From the NCBI GenBank assembly GCA_947652605.1, contig OX393578.1, positions 39,437,470 to 39,501,469 on the forward strand: a stretch of 64,000 nt of DNA. The letters run 5' to 3'. Under the pieces are notes generated by a model that saw nothing but the letters and a program-made list of their open reading frames with translations, had not been told where the DNA came from and searched no databases. Positions within the stretch are counted from its first letter, which is position 1, and each line of letters starts with the position of its first letter. Below, in pieces: positions 56,611 through 64,000 of the stretch. The DNA comes from Elmis aenea. Taxonomy: Eukaryota > Arthropoda > Insecta > Coleoptera > Elmidae. Position numbers and translations under genes: made by a program.

Positions 56611-58299
56611 CCACATTTTTAAAAAAAATTGAGTTTTCAATCGCGTTTTGGCTGTAAAACAGTATCAAAAATTAATAAAAATGCAAAGAAATTGTTAAAA
56701 AAAGGACTAGAAATTTAAGATCACAGAAGGAAAAAGTAAAAGAAAACAGGATGAAATACAAAAAACACATCAACAGAATAGAACAACAAAGGTTACCAAA
56801 AATTATAATAAGAGTATAAGCCAAAAGAAACAACAGAAGTTAGAACACCCATGAAGAAAGGAGAAACTGGCAGTTTTCCTAAACCATGAAGTGAAGAAGA
56901 AAGAAGAAACTCACGCCAATTAACACCGTTTGCTACCAAAAAAGAAGCCGGGAAGCACTTTAGGACATTTTCCCAAGTAGTACAATACCAGCTCGACCAT
57001 TATAGATTAATACGTTATATAGATAGGATATTAAAGGATTGTTGGGGTTTCAGTATAACGAAAGTAGACGGTACAGATAAAATTAAATTTAAAAAATTCT
57101 TTATTGTAATTTTGTGAAGTAAATAAGTTTGAGTAATATTTGCGTCTTTTTATTGAGTATATAAACCGTAAAATAGTCTTCCTAAATACCACTACGGAAG
57201 ATTTTTATTTAGAGGATTTCCCGTGAAAACTTTGACCAATTTCACTACTTAAAACGCCACAATGAATTTACAGATGACGATTTGTATCGTGAAAGTGTTG
57301 AAAGTTTCTATAGAAACAACAATCAATTCTCAAAAAGATTCTATCTATCTCCCATCGTGTTACCTTTGAATAGCGAAGTACATAAAATTTAGTAGTACGA
57401 ATAAATAAATAACCACAAAGAAAACAAATATTTTCTAACAAATCTGTTACCACGGAAAATATGTAGATTGCAGAATTTTTTAACCAAAATTTGTTATAAT
57501 AAATGCCCAAAATACGTGAAGAATAAGGAATTCTTAATTAAGCTCTAAAATAATTAATTATTAACACGTCTTACTTTTAGTGAATTTTGTAAAGTAAAAC
57601 CTGCGTTTTACAAAAAATTATTGAATTCTAAAATAAAAGACAATAAAAGCTTTATTCTGTTTAATTATATAATCGACTAAATGTGATATTGATGATAAAA
57701 CATTCGATTTAAGACGATCGTTAAAACAACTGCTACAGAAAATTTATGCATAGGATTTGTAAAAGGAAGTCTTTTTAATATGATTACTATTCCCAAGAAA
57801 AACGCTAACTTTCGGACGTGCCCAAAGAAATATTTGTTCAGAGTCGTTTTAGCTGCTTACTAAAATTAAAGGAGTAACAATATTTGGTTTGTAACTTTCA
57901 GTTAAAAATATCAAAGTCGGCATCAGTTTTAAACAATTTTAACATTTTTCTCTTGCACAGTGATAAAAAACGTTGGTACATTTATTTTAGTCTTTTATTT
58001 ACTTTGACGACTTTGTAAAAAATCTGTGGGAAAAACTTTACAAGCGGTGACAAGAAGAAAAGAAATATAAAACAGGAAATTAACTTAACTTTGTATAGAA
58101 TTTGATTTTTGCTTTCAAATTATGGAAATATTAGCACATGGGCATTGTTAAGCATTTTCACTGTTATATGTAGGTAAGTAACGTAAAGTTGTACATATTG
58201 CTTCACACAGGATTCAATTTTGAGGGGGTGGCAGGTTAAAAGGATAAAAATAGTTTTGTTGCAAATTGGATGAAATGAAACATAATAATCGCTGATGCG
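56611..58299. other. Mostly unassigned; one possible LINE relic
   Basis: Apart from the LINE-like piece at 56748-56880, no coding region or element boundary is recognised. Confidence 0.4.
56748..56880 (+). pseudogene. Possible LINE C-terminal relic
   Basis: Translation gives MKYKKHINRIEQQRLPKIII, followed after stops and a frame change by RTPMKKGETG. This recalls the W-x-HI-R(M/I)-xx-RLPK block followed by G-R-x-RKRW that ends the protein of several LINE families. The match is short, stops interrupt it and no poly-A or duplication was seen. Confidence 0.3.
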
Positions 58300-58363
58300 G
58301 CCTAAGAGCAACGTTTTTTTGGGGGTCGGCCAGGGCCCCTTGCCCCCTGTGGGTGCGCCACTG
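58300..58363. mobile_element. Solitary hAT-type end (CAGTGGCGCACCC)
   Basis: On the minus strand the end reads CAGTGGCGCACCCACAGGG then GGCAAGGGGCCC, a common hAT terminus type. The matching left end was not found, so the element is truncated. Confidence 0.5.
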
Positions 58364-58721
58364 TTAGTATATGATAATAACTGTAACATGTACTCAAACT
58401 CAAGAACTCAAGGTATAAAGAATTAACAACAAATAAACATATTTAAGATGCATACAATTAGCAAACAAAACATAATAAACATGGATAACAAAACCGGCAA
58501 TATTTTCACCGAACAAGTAAGTAAGGAAACTTTGCTTAGATAAAATAAAGACATATTTACAAAAAAATATACTGTGTTAATATGTAATAAATAATAATTT
58601 TTATTATAGCATGGCTATAAAGGTAATCGACTTCTTTATTAATTTTACTGAATATATTATATAAATAATAAACATATAAACTACTACTAATATTATATGT
58701 ATGATAATTATTATACTGAAG
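58364..58721. other. No gene seen
   Basis: Unassigned AT-rich DNA. Confidence 0.4.
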
Positions 58722-59950
58722 CAGGGTTGAGCAGATTTAAATCAATTGATTTAAATCAATTGATTTAAATCACGATTTAAATCATGATTTAAATCAAGTG
58801 ATTTAAAAAAAATATCATTGATTTAAATCAAGTGATTTATTTAAAAAAATTATCAATTTAAATCACAGATTATATGAGTAGATACAGTATAATATTTATA
58901 ATAAAACAAAATTGTATTACTATTAGTAATTAAATACACGAAATGGTGAATAAGCCATATCAATTTGCTATTGTAAAGTAATATTCATTGTGGAAATGCA
59001 ATAATTCAAAAAATAAATGACAAGTTTTTGACATTAGCGAAGTGAACAGTCAGTTTTTTCAATTCCCACGGCACTCTATTGCTTCAATAACGATTTGAAG
59101 AAAAATGTCGAATATCTCGAAAAGTATGAGTGTTGGGTATAGGACATACTTAACAAAATATGAAGCTCTTTTAAAGACGAATTCGATGACATAAAAAAAT
59201 ACAGGGGTTCGCATTTGAAAAAATCGAGTTACGAGCTTTTGAAAATCATGGAAGTTGCCACCTACATATTTATAAACACTCCTATATGTGTGATTCAAAT
59301 TTTTTCATATCAAGCGAACAGAGAATTTTTTCCTGCATGTACATACCAAATTAAAACTCTGTACTTCAAAATAACTTCAGGAGAATTTTTTAAATAAAGA
59401 CTTACAATAATTTAGAAAATTAATTTTTTTTTACAACGCCGTATAAAAACCTGTAGTATTTTATATTGATGCAAAGCTAAAATTAAGGCTATCAAAAACA
59501 TTAAATAAAAAATTGGGTGTTGTATTTGAAATATAAAAGTTGCTATTAGTTCCAGAAAGGTGACTCACCCTGTATATTTGAAAATATTTTTGTGTTTAGA
59601 AAAAACTGTATTAAATAGCATTTGATTCAACTTCATATCTCAAGTCGTTTAGCCACAATCGACCGATTCCGCACTAATGACTCACCCTGTACATAATTAA
59701 TTAAACATCACCATTTAGCACTGTTTTTTTCAAAATTCGTAATCATTATATTTCATTTTGACAAAAATTCACCAATGAATTAAATATATTGGTTATTAAA
59801 TATATTAGCACAAAACAGAAATAGCATGTGAATATGTCACTAAATTCGATAATATGGTACATTTGATTTAAATCAAAAAAATCTGATTTAAATCAAATAA
59901 ATCGATTTTTTTGATTTTTTTTTAAAAATCATGATTTTTATCCACCCTGT
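58722..59950. mobile_element. hAT element with GATTTAAATCA subterminal repeats
   Basis: Starts CAGGGTTGAGCAGATTTAAA and its right end in reverse complement is CAGGGTGGATAAAAATCATG. TACTGAAG (58714-58721) and AACTGAAG (59951-59958) form a 7/8 duplication. Both ends carry tandem GATTTAAATCA units (58735-58865 and 59865-59935), a well-known hAT subterminal pattern. No hAT transposase was recognised. Its middle contains relics of TACAGGGTG-family elements. Confidence 0.85.
59041..59689. mobile_element. Palindrome-family relics inside the 58722 hAT element
   Basis: Two right ends, GACTCACCCTG followed by TA, finish at 59572 and 59689. CACGGCACTCT at 59067-59077 is shared with 47876 and 19938 (inverted). 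Left ends were not found, so the extent is approximate. Short frames at 59059-59397 on both strands are likely chance. Confidence 0.45.
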
Positions 59951-60860
59951 AACTGAAGTACTATTAACTTTTACTTCTTTTATTCGCTTTTGGCAAGAAC
60001 ACTAGTGAAGGTATTTATGTATTTTAATGTGAGGGAAAAAAATGTAATTCCTGTTACATAAAAATAGCAGATGCTACCGAAGTTGTATAATCAAACTTTT
60101 GCTTTATAAAAAAAATATTTTTTGTACATAAACGATTGTCGAAGAATTTGAAGTACAATAGCATTGTATAATGTTAGACTTACGAAAATAACATTGCACA
60201 ACACAAAATCGCAAATGCTCTGCTGTCATTCGATATTCATTGCCGGATTTGTATTATCCCTGACGACTGTACTTATTTAAACTAAGAGGAAAATCAAGAT
60301 ACATCTAGGACTTGTTTATCAAGGTATCAAATGGATATCGGATATCTTCAAACATAAGATGAGACTTAGACTAAGTTTATTACATGTATATTTTATGCAA
60401 CAAGTAAAAAGCAATCTGAAAGATGAACTTTTATGTACTACACTTGCAAATGGAAGTTAATTTAAGTTGGAAGAACTTTTTTAAAGAAGTGAACTAATTA
60501 GTTTATTCATCGGCATATTCTAAACGAATATTAAATGATCTTACACATTAATTTTAACAAAGTTTTGTAGCCATTACCGTGATTCTGAAAAACTCTATAA
60601 CGACATTAAAAAAAAACAACAGCTGTCTTTACTTGTGAGGAATTGAAACAAAATTTAAATACATTATCTAGTACAGATTGAAAATTTCTAATTTAATATG
60701 CCTGAGTAAAACTAACGGAAATAAAATTCGTATTCGATGCTAAAAAAAGTACCTTTATAATTTCTTAAGTTATTTGTTTTTAACATTGTCAACAATATTT
60801 TTGCAGAGCAACAAATTAGCAACAAAAAAAAAAGAACACATGCGCTCATGTAGTTGGAGA
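59951..60860. other. No gene seen
   Basis: Unassigned AT-rich DNA. Confidence 0.4.
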
Positions 60861-60862
60861 TA

Positions 60863-62170
60863 CAGTAGTGTGCGAATTAATGTGAACAGAGTAATATTTT
60901 GCTATTTATCGCAGTTGACAACAAAGTTATATAAGTTATGGAGGTAATTTTGCTTACTGGCCTGTCATTTCAGTAAGTAACATCTTGTTACGTGCTATTG
61001 ACATATAAATATTGTTTCTAAGCAATTTATAATCTAACAGTTTTAAATTTAAATTAATTAAATTGTAATTTTAATTATTGTGTATTTTGCGCAAAATTGT
61101 ATGTCTCGCCTAAAAAACGTACAAAAATCATTACTTTGAGCGAACATACATCTACGACTCAAAGAAGTATGGTGTGAGTTTAGGAGCTGTAAATAAAATT
61201 CTGAAGCAAAAAAAAAGGGAAACTGGGTCTATTGAAGTCAAGCGAAAAAGAAAAACATTTGTAAGAGATGTAGCGTTTTTTATCCGGAAAAGTAAATTAC
61301 ACCCTAGAAAAACTAGCTTTGATCTTCAGCAAGATTTAGCACACGCTAGAGTAATAATTCACGACTCAACCGTACGAAGAAGGCTGGGAGAAACACCAAA
61401 AGACTCCAAAGAAAACAACTATTAACTCCTACAATGATGAAAAAAAGATATCTTTGGGCCAAAAAGTATGAGAGCTGGACTGTTGAGGATTGGAGAAAAG
61501 TGTTGTTCTCGGAAAAAACACACTTTTTGGTACAGGGACAACGATCTCGCTATGTGAGGAAAAATGGTAATGAAAAACTTACAACAGTCCATATCAGTCA
61601 AACTGTTAAACACCCCCAGAAAACGATGTTTTGAGACTGTAGGAACTGGAACTCTTGTACCAATCGAAGGCATGATGAATACCCAAAAATACAAAAACTT
61701 ATTAGAACGAAGACTAGAAGCAGAACTGTGTAAAGTTGATAGCAACGGTGAAGCTGTCTTCCAACAAGATTTGGCACCATGTCATGTGTCAAAGATCATG
61801 ATGAAATATTTTAAGGATAAGAAGATTTCGTACCTTGAGTGGCCAGGGAATTCACTGGACCTTAATCCAATTGACAATTTTTGGGCCATTGTAAAAGCTA
61901 GACTTGCATCGTGGCTGCACATCAAAAATAAATCTGATTGAGGCTGTAATTCAGATATGGTTTTACGACGAGAAAATATTAGAAAATTACAGTAAACTTG
62001 TTGACTCTATGCCAAAACGTGTTGAAGAGGTCATAAAAACTAAGGGAGAGCATATTTTGTATTAAAATAATGCAAATTTAATACATATAGGGATTTAACT
62101 TATTACAAATAAAGAATAAATTATTATTTTTAAATTATCATTTGTGTTCACAATAATTCGCGCACTACTG
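60863..62170 (+). mobile_element. Tc1-like element, full length (1.3 kb)
   Basis: Begins CAGTAGTGTGCGAATTAATG and ends ATAATTCGCGCACTACTG, a terminal repeat of about 26 bp with two or three differences, flanked by TA (60861-60862, 62171-62172). A single transposase pseudogene occupies 61101-62065. Length and layout are those of a complete Tc1 element. Confidence 0.93.
61101..62065 (+). pseudogene. Tc1-family transposase, frameshifted
   Basis: Role of the family: DD34E cut-and-paste transposase. The natural start is probably ATG 61101 (MSRLKN), soon hit by a stop and frame change. The helix-turn-helix part is at 61174-61425 (GVSLGAVNKILKQKK, then DSTVRRRLGE). The catalytic part follows: WRKVLFSEKTHFLVQGQ, where the usual first Asp of F-S-D-E is Glu; FQQDLAPCHVS with the second Asp intact; and LDLNPIDNFW, where the usual Glu of NPIEN is Asp. 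After another frameshift at about 61935 the tail LIEAVIQIW leads to SMPKRVEEVIKTKGEHILY and a TAA at 62063-62065. With several frameshifts and two altered catalytic acids, it is inactive. Confidence 0.92.
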
Positions 62171-62172
62171 TA

Positions 62173-63910
62173 TGCTAACGGCAACATTTCGTGAACTAGA
62201 ATTTTCGGTTTTAGAGCATTTCGGTTTTCGGAATTTCGTATCGGGGATACTTACGCGTATTTTTAAATAAAGTAATGTGGCAGTAATTTTAATTTTCCAG
62301 TAGTATTTTGTGTTAAGAACATTTGTTTATAGAAATTCATAATTGTTAAAGGAAAATGATAGCTTATTTGCAGTTTTTCGTGAATTGTTATTACATATTA
62401 AATTCTTTGAATACTTATGTTATTTATTACACCTTCATTATTATTTTACCATAATTTATGTTATGTAGTAGGAGTATGTTTAAGCTTCATTAAAAATTAT
62501 AGTTTTTTATATTTCATAGCATTTTATAATGTCTTTAAGGACGAACATAATTTGTATGGCTTGTTAGTATGCAATAATAAAGTCTAAAGTTCTTTCGTGG
62601 AAAAATTAATTTAGGAAACTGCTTTTAAAAGTATATCACCTTTAAAATATTAATTTGTATTAAGTTGGAAGCAATATAGACGCCTTCCAATTATTCATAA
62701 TACTGCATATAGTTATCTATGAAGAACGAACTGTTATTACACTGCAGTGTCGTAAAAGAACAAATTTCTGATTTTACAAAGAACTTTTTTTATTTATTGA
62801 CCGATTTTACTGCTTTTTGTTTAAGCGGGTGTAAATAAAAAAAAAGTTTTTAAGATAATTGAACTAGTTTGCTTCGCCAAGTAAAATAACAGTGTTTTAG
62901 TTTAGTTTTACGCACAAGATAGTAGAAATAGATTTATAAATAAAAAAGTTACTAGTAAAATACGATTCCGTTTTTTTACCACGTTCTATATTCAACAACC
63001 AGAATGCTACATTACCTACATACGTTTGACTATAAAATTTAATTAGTAGAACAGACAACTTTCTGAATGGTAACTAGATAGTTACTTCACAATACCGGTA
63101 CGCTTTTTCCGAGCGCGTTGTTGACATCGAATGCCTTATTTAGGTAAATTAAATGTCAATATCAAGCCATTTCAGACTGTAACAGCTTCCCGATGTACAA
63201 TTACGCCAATATTAGCAAAATAAAGTGAACAAGCATTCGCAGAATCTAATTTCTTAACAAAACACAGTACGGAGTTGTCACTTGATCCAACTTCAAAGGG
63301 GCGGCGTATCGTTCGTGCTCCGGGCTAGCAAACATCAAATTCATGTTACAGAAGCGTTTTTTGTGCTGTTAGGATACTTTATATCCGATATTGAGGATCT
63401 TGAGATACAAGTTAGCTAAGTGTGGTTTTCTATACTCGACAACTGCGGCTTCATGTCGGTACTTTATTTACTATACGCTCGATAACATAAACAATTATTT
63501 ATATATTATTTTTTTTAAACACATCCATGCAGCATACTTTAACACTGTATCCTACAAACTGTTTATTAATTCATAGAGAGCACTATAACAACAGTCTCTT
63601 TAAATGGTGGAATAAAGTCCCAGTAGAAAACCAGTATAATAATCAATAAAATCAAGAAATCACTAGATAATTAAAATTCGGCATGAATTAACGTTTATTT
63701 TAAGTACAAATTATACATCTGTGACCAATAAATCTCAATCCAACATCAAATAACAAAAACAAGAAGCCATAATTACCTCAAAACATTTTTTTTTTGATAA
63801 TATTGGTTATTACGAAATGATTCCATATATATGTTAATTCGGAATTAGAGCTCTTTCTATAGCAAAATGAGATTTAAATATTTTTATTTTTTTGTTCAGT
63901 TTATATGTTT
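62173..63910. other. No gene seen; 1.7 kb unassigned
   Basis: AT-rich DNA without supported coding regions or repeat boundaries. Confidence 0.4.
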
Positions 63911-64000
63911 GTTTTTGTGCGATGGTACTAGAAACAGCTGTTTGACGGACGCGTTAGCAACCATAAAGTACTGCATTACCGACCCCATCCTTAGCAACGG
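63911..64000. mobile_element. Hairpin MITE, second copy, cut by the window end
   Basis: TTTTTGTGCGAT then GGTACTAGAAACAGCTGTTT and GACGGACGCGTTAGCAACCA match the right part of 40254-40542 in inverted orientation, up to CCTTAGCAACGG at the last base. The rest lies outside the window. Confidence 0.85.

Noticed and set aside
1..64000. CRISPR array or bacterial operon
   Set aside because: No regularly spaced direct repeats; LINE, SINE, hAT, piggyBac and mariner signatures show eukaryotic, animal DNA.

Overview
This window reads as AT-rich, non-coding animal DNA, most likely from an insect. The evidence is the mix of repeats: palindromic elements ending in TACAGGGTG related to a DUF4817/mariner-type transposase, piggyBac-type TTAA elements with CCCTAG or CCCTTT ends, a jockey-clade LINE tail, a tRNA-derived SINE, and many hAT-type short elements. 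The order cannot be fixed from sequence alone. I found no convincing host gene. The only open frame that looks protein-like and is not an obvious transposon piece is a 134-codon frame at 31478-31882 (minus strand), of unknown function.

Layout. 1-8737: two hairpin elements, a hAT short element (4520-5094), a dispersed repeat (5396-5760) and a third hairpin, otherwise featureless. 8738-10324: a hAT element that received two further hAT elements, all three with perfect 8-bp target duplications. 10325-24017: several TA-flanked palindromes (11814, 18086, 21573), a piggyBac-like MITE (17199), solitary palindrome ends and a 536-bp inverted-repeat element. 24993-25967: a hAT element that still encodes the C-terminal dimerisation domain of its transposase. 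26521-34696: three inverted-repeat families, including a TTAA-flanked pair (27775 and 34143), the third GCTCC hAT copy and the orphan open frame. 35431-37046: a TA-flanked element holding a broken DUF4817/mariner transposase, the probable relative of the palindromic MITEs. 37941-38241: two almost perfect GC-rich hairpins back to back. 38495-44772: nested hAT/mariner-type elements, a hairpin MITE and a 1.7-kb foldback. 45585-50250: a 5'-truncated LINE with an 11-bp target duplication, another nested palindrome, a small TA MITE and a SINE. 51843-56610: a piggyBac MITE inside a second element, a palindrome inside the exact centre of another palindrome, and the fourth GCTCC hAT copy. 58722-62170: a hAT element with GATTTAAATCA repeats and a nearly complete but dead Tc1 element. 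The last 90 bases are the start of another copy of the 40254 MITE.

How the parts relate: nothing here forms a pathway. The organising principle is parasitic. Non-autonomous elements carry ends that match transposase classes represented only by broken copies (DUF4817/mariner, Tc1, hAT), and they are repeatedly inserted into each other, which gives a readable relative order of insertion. Element boundaries given with matching target duplications are firm; single-ended or unclassified repeats are approximate. Identity statements come from reading by eye.
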